Below are positions 1 through 11,000 of a stretch of 64,000 nucleotides of DNA, piece after piece; the stretch's first letter is position 1; each line of letters begins with the position of its first letter. Made by a program: the position numbers and the translations under genes. Origin of the DNA: Ascarosepion bandense (lineage: Eukaryota > Mollusca > Cephalopoda > Sepiida > Sepiidae); the NCBI GenBank assembly GCA_037127315.1, contig JBBBDQ010000419.1, positions 6,547,501 to 6,611,500 on the forward strand, given 5' to 3'. The notes below the pieces were generated by a model, which was not told the origin of the DNA, did no database searches, and worked only from the letters and a program-made list of their open reading frames with translations.

Positions 1-134
1 AAGGCGTTGTATATTTATATATAGATATATATAAATACACAATGTTTTTTTTTATAATAGAGAGTATATATAGACATTGCGCACATGTTTATGGCTAAGT
101 TAGATAATAATTAATTATAAGCAGAGTACTGAAT

Positions 135-600
135 GACAGGAAAATCTCATTAGAAACAAAAAAAGACTGCTGGATTGCTATGTGACATCTGTCCTTCTGT
201 ATGGAAGTGAATGCTTGATAATCTCATTAAAGATAAAGGAGAGGCTTGTGGCAGCAAAAATGTTTTACAGAAAGATGATGAGGAGACCATGGACAGAGCA
301 CGCGTGCAACGATTAGGTGTTGGAAAGGATACAAACGAGAAGAAAACTGATAATAAATATCAGAAAGAGACAAATGAGGTTGCCGGGACACATAATGAGG
401 AAGTAAGGCCTGGAGAATTTGATACTCTCAGGTCGGATAAATAGAAGAAGTGACAGGGGAAAGCAGCGCGAGACGTACTTGTTAGAACTGAGCAAAGGTT
501 TGACGGAGCGGGGCTTGGAAAAGATACCAAGAAAAAAATATTGAGAGCAACAATAGACAGAGTCAAGTGGAAATCCATGATCGACTCTGTCCTGAAGGGA
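135..600 (+). pseudogene. RTE-like LINE reverse transcriptase, 3' remnant
   Basis: Degenerate copy of the C-terminal part of a non-LTR retrotransposon endonuclease-reverse transcriptase. Read in shifting frames it follows the better copy at 8795-9285 (the region around SVLQYGSECWTISSKMKE and the stretch before the stop), ending near 600 with the same last codons and stop region. No frame stays open for more than about 77 codons, so it cannot make the protein. It is 5'-truncated, as usual for LINEs, and is followed directly by a TAA-repeat tail, which marks the 3' terminus. The family is commonly annotated in invertebrates as endonuclease-reverse transcriptase. I infer the RTE-like clade from the style of the C-terminus only. 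Confidence 0.7.
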
Positions 601-607
601 GACGGCA

Positions 608-608
608 C

Positions 609-640
<32 letters not shown>

Positions 641-666
641 GAAGAAGAAGAAGAAGAAGAAGAAAA
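608..666 (+). repeat. (TAA)n/(GAA)n LINE tail
   Basis: About 13 TAA units grading into GAA units directly after the LINE 3' end. This is the low-complexity tail expected at the 3' terminus of the retrotransposed copy. It abuts the minisatellite that follows. Confidence 0.7.
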
Positions 667-2747
667 AGATAGATAAATATACACCCCATAAAATGTAGCC
701 AATATAAAATACGGCCAACATAAAATATGGCCTAATTAAAATATACCCAACATATAATATAGCCAATATAAAATATGGCCAACATAAAATATGGCCAATA
801 TAAAATATGGCCAACATAAAATATGGCCAACATAAAATGTGGCCATTATGAAACATGGTCTATATATAATATGGACAATATAAAATATCGCCAACATAAA
901 ATATGGCCCACATAAAAAATGGCCATTATAAAACATGGTCTATATAAAATATGGCCAATATAAAATATGGCCAACATAAAATATGTCCATTATAAAATAT
1001 GGCCAACATAAAATATAGTCGACATAAAATATAGCCCACAAAAAATATAGCCCACATAAAATATGGCCAATATAAAATATGGCCAACATAAAATATAGCC
1101 AATATTAAATATGGCGATCATAAAATATGTCGATCCTAAAATATGGCTAACATATAATATGGCCAATATAAAATATGGTCAACATAAAATATGGCCAAAA
1201 AAATATGGCAAATATAAAATATGGCCAACATAAAATATGTTCAACATAAAATATGACCCACATAAAATATAGCCCATATAAAATATGGCCAATATAAAAC
1301 ATGGCGATCATAAAATACGGTCAACATAAAATATGGCCAATATAAAATATGGCCAACATAAAATATGGCCAACATAAAATATAGTCAGCATAAAATATGG
1401 CCCACATAAAATATAGACCCCATAAAATATAGCCAATAAAAAATACGGCCAACATAAAATATGGCCTAATTAAAATATGCCCAACATATAATATGTCCAA
1501 CATAAAATATGGCCAACATAAAATGTGGCCATTATAAAACATGGTCTATATAAAATATGGCCAATAAAAAATATAGCCAACATAAAATATGGCCCACATA
1601 AAATATGGCCATTATAAAACATGGTCTATATAAAATATGGCCAATATAAAATATGGCCAACATAAAACATGTTCAACATAAAATATGTCCATTATAAAAT
1701 ATGGCCAACATGAAATAGAGTCGACATAAAATATAGCCCACATAAAATATAGCCCACATAAAATATGGCCAACATAAAATATAGCCAATATTAAATATGG
1801 CGATCATAAAATATGTCGATCCTAAAATATGGCCAACATGTCATATGGTCAATATAAAATATGGCTAACATAAAATATGGCCAAAAAAATATGGCAAATA
1901 TAAAATATGGCCAACATAAAATATGAACAATATAAAATATGGCCAATATAAAATATGGTCAACAAAAAATATGGCCGTTATAAAACATGGTCTATATAAA
2001 ATATGGCCAACATAAAATATAGCCCACATAAAATATGGCCAACATAAAATATGGCCAACATAAAATATGGCCAAAATAAAATATGGCCAATATCAAATAT
2101 GGCCAACATAAAATATGGTCCACATAAAATGTGGCCAACAGAAAATATGGCCATTATAAAACATGGTCTATATAAAATCTGGCCAATATAAAATATGTCC
2201 AACATAAAATATGGCCTACATAAAATATAGTCAACATAAAATATGGCCCATATAAAATATAGCCCCCATAAAATATAGCCAATATAAAATACGGCCAACA
2301 TAAAATATGGCCAACATAAAATATGGCCAATATAAAATATGGCCAACATAAAATATGGCCAACAAAAAAATATGGCCGTTATAAAACATGGTCTATATAA
2401 AATATGGCCAACATAAAATATGGCCAACATAAAATATGGCCAACATAAAATATGGCCCACATAAAATGTGGCCAACGTAAAATATGTTCAACATAAAATA
2501 TGGCCATTATAAAACATGGTCTTTTTAAAATATGGCCAATATAAAATATGGCCAACATAAAATATGGCGAACATAAAATACGGCCAAAAAAATATGGCCA
2601 ACATAAAATATGGCGATCATAAAATATGGCCAACATAAAATATGGCCAATATGAAATATGGCCAATATAAAATATGGCCAACATAAAATATGGTCAACAT
2701 AAAAATATGGCCTACATAAAATATGGCGATCATAAAATATGGCCATT
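667..2747. repeat. Minisatellite, 16-bp unit (ATAAAATATGGCCAAC)
   Basis: About 130 tandem copies of a 16-bp unit, mostly ATAAAATATGGCCAAC or ATAAAATATGGCCAAT, with variants (GGCGATC, GTCAAC, GCCCAC, GGCCATTAT). Three units make 48 bp, so reverse-strand frames read as a 16-residue repeat (of the type MLAIFYIGHILCWPYF) without stops. Those frames are repeat artefacts, not genes. Higher-order blocks are visible: a run including the variants AAACATGGTCTATAT and CGATCATAAAATATG recurs several times, which suggests multi-unit duplication. The left edge abuts a LINE tail and the right edge runs into Helitron 3' sequence. Confidence 0.95.
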
Positions 2748-3073
2748 TTTATTTTAGTTTTTGCTTCGGGTTTGGCTCTAAGTAGGTATAATTGTAGTTC
2801 TTAGTCTCAGCCATGATACCATTTACTCAGAGGACTTATTTAGCCTTCAAAATTCACTTTAAAACGAAAACAACTTATTTGATATCGATACCAGGAAATC
2901 AAAATTTGACTTACATCCATTCATTTTTCTTTCAGTCTACGGTTTCGCTTTAACTGGAAAAAACTATTTCTTTTTAGTCTTTCGTGCCAACGTCCAAAGA
3001 GTCTGAGCTCCGAGACCATGGATTAATTTTAAAGCTTTCATTACACCCGAGCAACGCTGGGCTATACTGCTAA
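2748..3073 (+). mobile_element. Helitron 3'-end fragment
   Basis: Closely matches the 3' half of the element at 47507-48190 (opposite strand) and, from about 2878, the one at 34042-34545. It shares the segment TTGATATCGATACCAGGAAA and the terminal CCCGAGCAACGC region. It ends in CTAA followed by T, a permitted Helitron CTRR end. The 5' terminus (TCTAAACTTATTT) is missing; the minisatellite lies where it would be. Non-coding. The homology is direct; the Helitron assignment rests on the complete copies. Confidence 0.75.
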
Positions 3074-3117
3074 TATATATATATATATATATAGTTCATA
3101 ATTTTATTTTTTTTCTA

Positions 3118-3413
3118 GTTTTGGATATCAGCTCGGAACGAGAATTTGGAGAGCAGAATTCGAATACCAGTTGAAATTGTTGCGTTCGCTTCCCTGCAAA
3201 TACCCTTGGGAAAGGTATGAATCCGTCACTTTTCCCTCCAGCTAAGGGTTTAATAGCAAGACAGATTGAGCTCTACTACCTTGGTTGGTTATCAATCTAC
3301 TGCAGAAAGTAATGGCAACCTATTGCGGGAAAATCTTCTTCCCAGTCAGTCATGTCTCTTTCGAGACATGATCGCCCAAGCTTGTATCATGTATGGCACT
3401 TCACTGACTGATA
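3118..3413 (+). mobile_element. tRNA-headed SINE-1 copy
   Basis: Nearly full-length copy of the most abundant short repeat in the window. The 5' head resembles a tRNA promoter: an A-box-like stretch at GGATATCAGC and a B-box-like stretch at AGAATTCGAAT about 35 bp on. The body carries conserved blocks such as ATACCCTTGGGAAAGGTAT, AGAAAGTAATGGCAACCTA and the palindromic CATGTCTCTTTCGAGACATG, and ends in TCACTGACTGA. Presumably transcribed by Pol III and moved by LINE enzymes. I did not match it to a named family. Confidence 0.75.
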
Positions 3414-3595
3414 AGGACTAAAGAACACGAGAACTGATAAAAATCCTTAGGTGCTTATTAAACAAAATCGTGTAGATATCAGGTGTATACATATAGGAAT
3501 CAACGACGTATAGTGACTGCGAGTTTCACAACTCAACCTGCAATCTTTGGAATAATATTAGATTATACTTGGACCTCAAACAGTTTCTCAATATA

Positions 3596-3957
3596 CAGGT
3601 TGGTTGAAAAGTAACTCCTCATCTTAAGATATTTATAATTTATTCATTAACTATAATTTTTACAAGAAATGGACGTGAGAGGAAAGCATTAGATTTTATT
3701 TAAAATTCGATATGGGCACTAGATTTCGCTAGCAGCTTTACGAGCCACCTAAAAATAGCGTCAACTGATTTCAGTGGGAATTCAAAGGTATGAAAAACAT
3801 GACCGCTTGTATTCGCCCTTGAAGTTCTTCCAAAGTTTGGTATAGTAGATTGGCTCCATTAAACTTCTGCAAAGAAAACAAAATCACAGTGTGTACAGTT
3901 AAAACTTCTGGCTGGTAACTCATACATAAAATAGACAACTTACTTTTCAATCACCTG
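3596..3957. mobile_element. Mariner-like MITE
   Basis: A 362-bp element bounded by imperfect inverted ends: CAGGTTGGTTGAAAAGTAAC on the left, and the complement of CAGGTGATTGAAAAGTAAG on the right. Such ends are typical of mariner-type transposons. TA precedes the left end; the right flank is TT, so the target duplication is not clean. There is no transposase, so it would depend on an enzyme supplied in trans. Confidence 0.55.
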
Positions 3958-4107
3958 TTTATGGATATACGGAATCACCTTATGGAATGATGTAATAAAA
4001 GATATTATACGCCCAAACATTGTCATTCAAATTTGATCGAACATATTTGCTTAATGCTCATGGTTAGGAAGATTATTTTGATGAGTAAAACTAATAACCA
4101 CCATGCA

Positions 4108-4109
<2 letters not shown>

Positions 4110-4178
<69 letters not shown>

Positions 4179-4188
4179 GGTCTGTTCA

Positions 4189-4249
<61 letters not shown>

Positions 4250-4264
4250 GTCTTAGTCTGTTCA

Positions 4265-4298
<34 letters not shown>

Positions 4299-4340
4299 AG
4301 TCTGTTCATATCTATCTATCTATCTATCTTAGTCTGTTCA

Positions 4341-4384
<44 letters not shown>

Positions 4385-4407
4385 ATCTATCTATCTTAGT
4401 CTGTTCA

Positions 4408-4453
<46 letters not shown>

Positions 4454-4463
4454 GGTCTGTTCA

Positions 4464-4513
<50 letters not shown>

Positions 4514-4523
4514 AGTCTGTTCA

Positions 4524-4565
<42 letters not shown>

Positions 4566-4572
4566 GGTCTGT

Positions 4573-4632
<60 letters not shown>

Positions 4633-4678
4633 AGTCTGTTCATATCTATCTATCTATCTATCTATCTAGGTCTGTTCA

Positions 4679-4737
<59 letters not shown>

Positions 4738-4746
4738 GTCTGTTCA

Positions 4747-4790
<44 letters not shown>
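4110..4790. repeat. (TATG)n then (ATCT)n array with TCTGTTCAT spacers
   Basis: A short (TATG)n run is followed by about 650 bp of (ATCT)n. At about ten points the tetranucleotide is broken by a spacer reading TTAGTCTGTTCAT or TTGGTCTGTTCAT. All frames in it (YLSIYLS repeats) are artefacts. Confidence 0.97.
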
Positions 4791-5439
4791 AAACGGCTCA
4801 AATAATATTTCACGAGGAAAGACTTCCTCCCACGCATCGTAAACACGTGCATATTAACCACACCCATGGACAAGCCAAACTCTCACACCCCAGGGCAATA
4901 TTCTTCTGGCCCATTCATACCGCTCAAACTAGAGTACCTATCCACAAGGTTAACGCGGCTTCTGTCAACAATATAATACATGACACCATGGCAGAAAGAA
5001 AGAAAAAAAATTATTTAGTTTCCCCCCGCCCCTCAGTACCTACTTTTTACAACTTCATGGATTCGTTATTAGATCCTTCGAACCGGGTCGCCGAAGACAA
5101 CTACCACCCAACCACCCTTTGGTAGCGGCCGTACCACCTGTTTCGATCCAGTCTACAACTGGATGACAGCAGCCAGCGACTATAAACCGGTCATGTCACA
5201 TCATTATAACACTGTTTTTCTATGTTTGTTTTCTGAGAAAACAGGGCCCCGACAGGTTTTCGCCCCCGCCTTAGTCGTCCTAATGGTCGAAATCTTGAAT
5301 CATGAAATTTTTTAACTTCCTTCTCGGATTTCCGGCAATCATTCACAAATGTGAACTTTATGTCGCCCTCGTTTCTGCTATACTAGCATTCCGGTTTCAC
5401 CATTCTTAAGAATTGTCAAGAATAACTCTCAGATTTAAC
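4791..5439 (+). other. Single-copy-looking stretch, no recognised gene
   Basis: A frame entering from the ATCT repeat stays open to 5125. Its non-repeat part has about 110 residues with a mixed composition and resembles no family I recognise. It has no start of its own outside the repeat. It may be a relic of a larger element. Nothing else is evident up to the SINE pieces that follow. Confidence 0.3.
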
Positions 5440-5545
5440 AGCCGATTTTCGATGCATTGCTGAGATGTGGCAGAGGGCCAAAAGCGTGGAGCACCCAGTG
5501 AAGATCGAAATCACTATTAAATTCTAATCGTTCCAGCGTGAATGT
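5440..5545 (-). mobile_element. tRNA-headed SINE-2 fragment
   Basis: Contains GTGGAGCACCCAGTGAAGAT, shared with the copies at 5927-6045 and 6046-6185. On the reverse strand this is the segment following a tRNA-like head. Truncated and without the A-box part. Confidence 0.5.
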
Positions 5546-5611
5546 AATGAACTCTAATGTAATTCGAACTCGGCTCTCCAACTCCTCAATCCGAGCGGCT
5601 AGGCATTCATT

Positions 5612-5926
5612 CATTCACTTAGTACGATATGTGATACACACTTGGGCGATCATGTCTCGAAAGAGACATGACCGACTGGGCAGAAGATTTTCCCGTAGTA
5701 GATTGCGATTACTTTCTGCGGTAGACTGGTTGCTAACCAAGGCTGTAGGACTAAACTTGTCCTTCTATTTAACCCATAATGGGAGGAAGAAGAGACGGAT
5801 TTATACATTTCCAAAGGGTATTTGCGCGCAAGTGAATGCAACGAATTAAACTGGAATTCGAACTCGGTTATCCGATTTCCTGTGCCGATATCCAAAAGTG
5901 CTAACCATTACACCAAGTGAAATTGC
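5612..5926 (-). mobile_element. SINE-1 copy
   Basis: Reverse-strand SINE-1 carrying the CATGTCTCGAAAGAGACATG block, the CTTTCTGCGGTAGACTGGTT block and, at the right end, a tRNA-like head (on the reverse strand TGGTGTAATGGTTAGCAC, then GAGTTCGAATTCCAG). This copy shows the A and B boxes most clearly. Confidence 0.75.
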
Positions 5927-6185
5927 TCCTAAATGAATAGTTTAAATGATTAAATCTGGTACATGGTAGAAGGCGTGGAGCACCCAGTGAAGATCGAGAT
6001 GCCCTATCGAGACAAGTTTGCCAACCATTACACCGCGTCGAATTGCCCATGAATTACTTTCTAAGCGTAGCTTAGATGTGGCGCAAAGCCGATAGTTTGG
6101 AGCACCCAGTGAGGATCTAACTCACTACTCAGTCATAATGGACCTAGCGTGAAAGCTTGCTAACCATTAAACCATGTCAGAATTT
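5927..6185 (-). mobile_element. Two tandem SINE-2 copies
   Basis: Two head-to-tail units. Each reads on the reverse strand as a tRNA-like head (TGTAATGGTTAGC or TTTAATGGTTAGC as A box; a GATCCTCACTGGG-type B-box region), followed by the complement of GTGGAGCACCCAGTG and AAGCGTAGCTTAGATGTGG. Forward-strand relative at 16110-16235. Confidence 0.6.
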
Positions 6186-6211
6186 TTCCACCCACGAACA
6201 TATGTGCCACA

Positions 6212-6466
6212 TAAACACACACACACACACATTCGCACACGCATACGTGCACACGCGCGCGCGCGCACTCGCACTCGCACACACACACACACGCACACTC
6301 ACACACACACACACACGCACATGCACACTCGATACACACAGACTCGGACATGCACACAGACTCGGACATGCACACACAAGCACACACACACACACGCCCA
6401 TACACAATCCAAACAGATGCGAACACACACATGCATACACACTCACACACACTCTCATATACACAA

Positions 6467-6510
<44 letters not shown>

Positions 6511-6580
6511 GCACACGCTCTCGCAAACACACATACACTCACACGGACACTCACACACATTTATACACACAAACACATTT
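6212..6580. repeat. CA-rich low-complexity tract
   Basis: Imperfect (CA)n mixed with GCAC, CTCG and ACTC variants. Long frames on both strands (TH repeats forward, CV repeats reverse) are composition artefacts. Confidence 0.95.
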
Positions 6581-6668
6581 ATGACTATGCATCAGTGGTT
6601 AAATTTTTAATGGCATTTAAAAAATATAGTATTCGATTTATGCCATTAATATTCACCCCTGAATTATG

Positions 6669-7184
6669 GACTTACTTCTAACCGGAATACCAGAAGAATG
6701 GGGCTAGTTTGCTACAACCTTGAATGGTAACCAATCTAGGAGAAGTAAAACAATTTGAATCCATAATCGTGCAAGTTTAGTCAGAAGAGGTGTGGGCTAC
6801 ATCAGGCTATCTTACCTAGGAAATACGACTGCTAATGCTATAGTAGTATATGTAGTGCCCCTATGACCTTATTATGTTCCAGGTCTCGTGATCGAATCAG
6901 CTTTTATTATGTTACAGGTCTCGTGATCGAATCAGCTTCCTTATCAAGGAAGCTGATTCAATCACGAGACCTGTAACATAATAAGGTCATAGGGACACTA
7001 CATATACTACTATAGCATTAGCAGTCGTATTTCCTAGGTAAGATAGCCTGATGTAGCCCACACCTCTTCTGACTAAACTTGCACAATTATGGATTCAAAT
7101 TGTTTTACTTCTCCTAGATCGGTTACCATCCAAGGTTGTAGCAAACTAGCCCCATTCTTCTGGTATTCCGGTTAGAAGTAAGTC
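6669..7184. repeat. 516-bp near-perfect palindrome
   Basis: The left arm (from 6669) and right arm (to 7184) are reverse complements over about 240 bp, with roughly five or six mismatches. They meet at a tight centre, CTTCCTTATCAAGGAAG, at about 6937-6953. The left arm carries an extra direct duplication of about 34 bp (the unit ending TCGTGATCGAATCAGCTT occurs twice). No coding sequence. The right arm joins directly to a LINE 3' end. Confidence 0.95.
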
Positions 7185-7400
7185 GACCCCGAGCACTTTC
7201 ATCACGAAAACCACAGCTCTGTGGAACCGACTCCAAAGAGAATGTTTCCCAGATCAATGCAATCTTAACCTGTTCCTGTTTAGGATTAACTATTATCTTC
7301 TCCATCTACCCCATAAACTGAGCCTCTTGTTCTCTGTATATAGAGTAGCCCCTGGGATTTGTATAGGGTGGTGAACGTAACTGTAAAAAAAAAAAAAAAA
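7185..7400 (+). pseudogene. LINE 3' end with poly(A)
   Basis: Short remnant of the C-terminus and 3' UTR of a non-LTR retrotransposon. The deduced residues around LCGTDSKENV resemble the conserved C-terminal region of CR1/L2/jockey-type reverse transcriptases (a TLWN-KL-RG-F pattern). A related 3' end is at 58890-59130 (WNKLRRGCF). The 3' UTR shares a GGGATTTGTATAGGG-type end and finishes in an A tract at 7385-7400. The frame is broken. Its 5' truncation point is the edge of the palindrome. Confidence 0.5.
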
Positions 7401-7434
7401 TCCAGCCTGTCCTGATATTTAGCTGGATCTATAC

Positions 7435-7700
7435 TTTTCCTAAGGGTATTAGCGTATAAGGAAATACACCGAACTCGACTGGAATTCGAACTCGGCTCTC
7501 CGATTCTTCAATTTAAGCTTCTATTCATTACTCCACACTCCTTATTTTCACTTTAATTATGTAAATCTATGGCTATAGAACCCATTCCGTCCAGTTATTT
7601 ACCCATATCTGGGGGGAGAAGAGATCGTTTCATACATTTCCCAAGTAAGTGAATGTAATTTGAATTCGGCCCTTCAACTCTTCAATCTAAGCCTCTATAC
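7435..7700 (-). mobile_element. SINE-1 fragments
   Basis: Two broken pieces of SINE-1 in reverse orientation: the GGAATTCGAACTCGGCTCTC head region near 7480-7510, and a body piece (GGCTATAGAACCCATTCCGT and following) at 7568-7700. They probably represent an older copy beside the next one. Confidence 0.5.
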
Positions 7701-7710
7701 ATTCATACAT

Positions 7711-7985
7711 ATACAGTCAGTTAAGTACCATACATGATGCACTGACTGGGAAGAAGATTTTCCCCATGATAGGTTGCAATTACTTTCTGCGGTAGACCGG
7801 TTGTCAACCAAGGATACAGAACCCAACTTGTTCTGCCATTTAACCCATAACTGGGGGTAGAAATGACGGATTAATACCTTTCCCAATGGTATTTGCGCGT
7901 AAGTAAATGAATCTAATTCAAATGAAATTCAAATTCTGCTCGCCGATTTGTCGCTCTGAGCCGATAATCACTGCACCACAACATG
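7711..7985 (-). mobile_element. SINE-1 copy
   Basis: Starts with CAGTCAGTTAAGTACCATAC and runs through TACTTTCTGCGGTAGACCGG to a degenerate tRNA-like head whose right edge reads TGCACCACAACATGCC. Lacks the CATGTCTCGAAAGAGACATG block. Confidence 0.7.
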
Positions 7986-8084
7986 CCACTGTGAAAAAGA
8001 CGTCGCGTAGAAAAATATATATTTGTTCAGTTTACTATATGATGTTTTTGTTATTAGGCTGCAAACATTGATTTTAAGTAATTC

Positions 8085-8200
8085 AGTAATGTGTAAAAAG
8101 TTTATTTTAGATTGTTTCTTCATCATCGACAGGGCGGACATACCATCAAATTGGCTATTAAATTTGTTTTTGATTATTAAAACGAGCCTTATATAAATAA
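8085..8200 (+). pseudogene. PLE GIY-YIG C-terminal scrap
   Basis: The forward frame reads DCFFIIDRADIPSNWLL, which parallels the DCFSIIDRADTLYKLAIK segment of the longer copy at 9340-9545. This segment follows the GIY-YIG nuclease motif in PLE proteins. Too short to stand alone; identified by its partner. Confidence 0.5.
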
Positions 8201-8329
8201 ATAAATCATATATGACAGACTTGAGAATGTGAAAATGGTGTAAAAGCCCCACCTGAATAAAGCTTCATATACAAAACGTTTTATTGTCATCAGTATAAAG
8301 GGCAGCCCAATATGCCAAATATAGGTCGG

Positions 8330-8490
8330 GGATACTAGAATCAAGCAAGTACACAAAATTAAATACCTGGGAAGTGTTATAGCAGAAGACGTAAAGTCCA
8401 ACAAAGAGATCTGATGGCGAATTGGCATGGCGAAGGAAGCATTTCAAAAGTTGAGTAAAGTATTAAGAAACAGGATAATTTCGCTAAAAA
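8330..8490 (+). pseudogene. RTE-like LINE, thumb-region fragment
   Basis: The forward frame reads HKIKYLGSVIAEDVKSNKEI, a stop, then WRIGMAKEAFQKLSKVL. This is the segment that precedes the LYGSECWT block in RTE-like endonuclease-reverse transcriptases. It is separated from its expected continuation at 8795 by about 300 bp of unrelated sequence, so the copy is split by an insertion or rearrangement. Confidence 0.6.
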
Positions 8491-8794
8491 TGTTACATCG
8501 GGTATTATGTGAAATAATACAAAACAACGTAATAGTATAAAAGTAGGTGTATTGACAGGAAAGAGAAGTATTTACAAGAGGTGAGGATTAGTAGAATACA
8601 GAACAAAGTAATTAGAATACAGTATCGTCGTAGAGACGTGATATATTGACTAGGAGAACACTTTCGGTGCAATACCGGAAATACCCGACTGACTCGCTCA
8701 CTCGACTTCCTTACTCGACTTCCTTCTTCGAGGTATAATCACTACTATTTTATATAGTGATTCGAATAGTCCATTTCCGTGGAAAGATGGAGAG

Positions 8795-9285
8795 CGCCCC
8801 AACAAAAAACAAAAAAGAGAGTATACTGGATTGCTGTGTGATGTCAGTTCTTCAATATGGCAGTGAATGCTGGACAATATCATCAAAGATGAAGGAAAAA
8901 CTGGAAGCAACTGAAATGTGGTTCTACAGAAGGATGCTGCGGATATCATTGATCGAACATGTGAGCAATGATGAGGTTTTGGAAAGGATGGAAACGAAAA
9001 GGAAATTAATACTGAGCATCGGGAAGAGACAGCTGAAGTTCCTGGGACATGCAATGAGAAAGGAAGGCTTGGAGAACCTGATACTAACAGGCCAGATACA
9101 GGGAAGGAGAGACAGGGGAAAGCAACGGATAAGATATTTGAAGGCCCTAATCAGGTGGATGATGGAACGCGGGTTGCATGGTGTAACAGGAGAAGGTGTG
9201 CTAAGAGCCACCAGGAATAGGGAGACGTGGAAAGCCATGATCGCCTATATCTTGAAGGAACAGGGCACATAGAAGAAAAATTGGT
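8795..9285 (+). pseudogene. RTE-like LINE reverse transcriptase C-terminus
   Basis: The longest clean coding piece of this LINE family. An open frame covers 8757-9272; real homology starts near 8795, and the ATG at 8757 lies in unrelated sequence. Landmarks in order: LQYGSECWTISSKMKE (about residues 32-47), FYRRMLRISLIEHVSNDEVL, KRQLKFLGHAMRKEGLENLI, then basic RDRGKQRIRYL and a terminal WKAMIAYILKEQGT before the stop. The protein would be the end of an endonuclease-reverse transcriptase that copies its own RNA at a nicked target. Fingers, palm and catalytic residues are absent, so it is dead on its own. Other copies: 135-600 and reverse-strand 60070-60545. Confidence 0.8.
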
Positions 9286-9339
9286 TTTTAAATAAAGATA
9301 CAATACCGATTCATTCTATAGCATGTATAGTATATAAAT

Positions 9340-9560
9340 TTGGATGCGGAAAATGTAAAGTTTTGTTATATTGGTGAGACATCTTGTAATTTCCACAAAC
9401 GTACAACGGAACATCTGGTTGTGGATAAAAAGTCCTTGATTTTCAAACACTTGTGAAATATCTATAAGTGTAAACAAAAATGTAATTTTGATTGTTTCTC
9501 CATCATCGACAGAGCGGACACGCTATACAAATTGGCTATTAAAGCTTTGAATATGATGGA
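9340..9560 (+). pseudogene. PLE GIY-YIG endonuclease remnant
   Basis: In one frame: FGCGKCKV. After a frameshift: YIGETSCNFHKRTTEHLVV, then a stop, then CNFDCFSIIDRADTLYKLA. This matches the GIY-YIG nuclease domain at the C-terminus of Penelope-like retroelement proteins: the YIG-ET motif, the following basic R/K with H, then the C-terminal IIDRAD-type segment. The frameshift and stop make it a pseudogene. The reverse transcriptase part is missing. Other nuclease pieces: 38304-38435 and 56972-57469. Confidence 0.75.
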
Positions 9561-10002
9561 AATAAATTTAATGGCTCGTATTTCCGTCTGTGGTTCTCTG
9601 CTCAAGCACAAGAAATTCGTACAGAAAAGCAGATATTGGTTCAGCATGTGTGAGATATCCAACGACCGGCACCGCACTCATCTGACCTTGCACCTTCAGA
9701 TTGACATATTTCGATCCCTACAAAATTCTCTGAACCGGAAGAATTTAAATTTTCTGGAAGCCTGTAAAAACACTTAAACCAGTTCCTCACGCAGATTTCA
9801 GAAATTATGGTACGGTGAAGCTGCCTCAAAGATTATTGGGATGATATGGCTCTTTTCAGATTGAATAAATCGATGTAAAAATATTTAAATTTTCTCTTTG
9901 TAATTCATTTATAAACTATACAAAATATCAACTATTTTTTGTTTATCTATGTTCATTATCTATCTACGTTTATATATCTACCTTTATTATATTTTTATCT
10001 AT
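9561..10002. other. No recognised feature
   Basis: An open frame continues to 9774 from the PLE remnant, but its residues do not match anything I know. The remainder is AT-rich. Confidence 0.4.
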
Positions 10003-10010
10003 CAAAATCG

Positions 10011-10058
<48 letters not shown>

Positions 10059-10136
10059 TTTATGATCTATCTATCTATCTATCTATCTATCTATTTTATG
10101 ATCTATCTATCTATCTATCTATCTATCTATTTTATG

Positions 10137-10184
<48 letters not shown>

Positions 10185-10196
10185 CTCTATTTTATG

Positions 10197-10234
<38 letters not shown>

Positions 10235-10240
10235 TTTATG

Positions 10241-10290
<50 letters not shown>

Positions 10291-10296
10291 TTCATG

Positions 10297-10344
<48 letters not shown>

Positions 10345-10345
10345 C
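10003..10345. repeat. (ATCT)n array broken by TTTTATG
   Basis: Tetranucleotide runs of 7-14 units separated by ATTTTATGATCT or ATTTCATGATCT. The spacer differs from the TCTGTTCAT spacer of the other arrays. Confidence 0.97.
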
Positions 10346-10559
10346 ACTTCATTATCTGTTCTCTCTTACTTCATTATATATCTGTCTATTTATCTTGTCC
10401 AGCTAGAACCTATTGCAACTGAGTTGCGAGTTCGATCATCACTGGCTACTTTCTAATGTTTCCTCTCAAATTCTAAAATTTTATTTCCCAACGGAAGACG
10501 TTAGTTCTGTCTATTAAATAAAAATTAAATTCAATACCAGGCTATAGCAGAAATATAGA

Positions 10560-10775
10560 CAAATAATAAGAGTATATTTTTATACTTTGATAATATTTTG
10601 GTTTTGTTTGGAGATTCACTATTAGTGCACCCGGGTTAGTGCTGTCACCTCGGGTCATTGTGGATCTAGGAACAGCAGCAATTAAGAGGTGGTCCCACAT
10701 CCATTAAAGCCTCCAGTCTCTTGATCGCACTGCCGCTGCATGTAGTTCATCCTCATACCCAGAACTTCTGCTGGT
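10560..10775 (+). repeat. Dispersed repeat G, truncated
   Basis: Shares TTTTTATACTTTGATA, GGATTCACTATT-like sequence and AATTAAGAGGTGGTCCCAC with the longer copies at 15385-15855 and 53050-53835. Non-coding. Lacks their upstream tandem part. Confidence 0.65.
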
Positions 10776-10857
10776 TGGTTCGTTTTAATTTGTTGGTATT
10801 TTTTAATTTTTCTCTTCAAGGGAGTAATGATAGTTTTAGTGATAAAAGCCTCTAGTA

Positions 10858-11000
10858 TTTATTCCAGAACTGGGGGTGGAAGAGATGGATTCATACATTT
10901 CTAAAGAGCCTTTACACGGAAATAAATATAAAAATGACGACAAGTTCTCATCTATCCGATTAACAATTCCGAGCCATTATCAATTACACCACCCTCAGAT
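10858..11000 (-). mobile_element. SINE-1 fragment
   Basis: Reverse-strand remnant: the body piece around GAACTGGGGGTGGAAGAGAT, then a degenerate head ending at AATTACACCACCC. The central blocks are missing. Confidence 0.5.

Noticed and set aside
667..2746. Several long reverse frames rich in W, F, H and P looking like membrane proteins
   Set aside because: They are translations of the 16-bp tandem repeat, whose 48-bp register leaves all frames open.
6157..6681. Frames of 136-174 codons rich in T and H or C and V
   Set aside because: Composition artefacts of (CA)n-type sequence on both strands.
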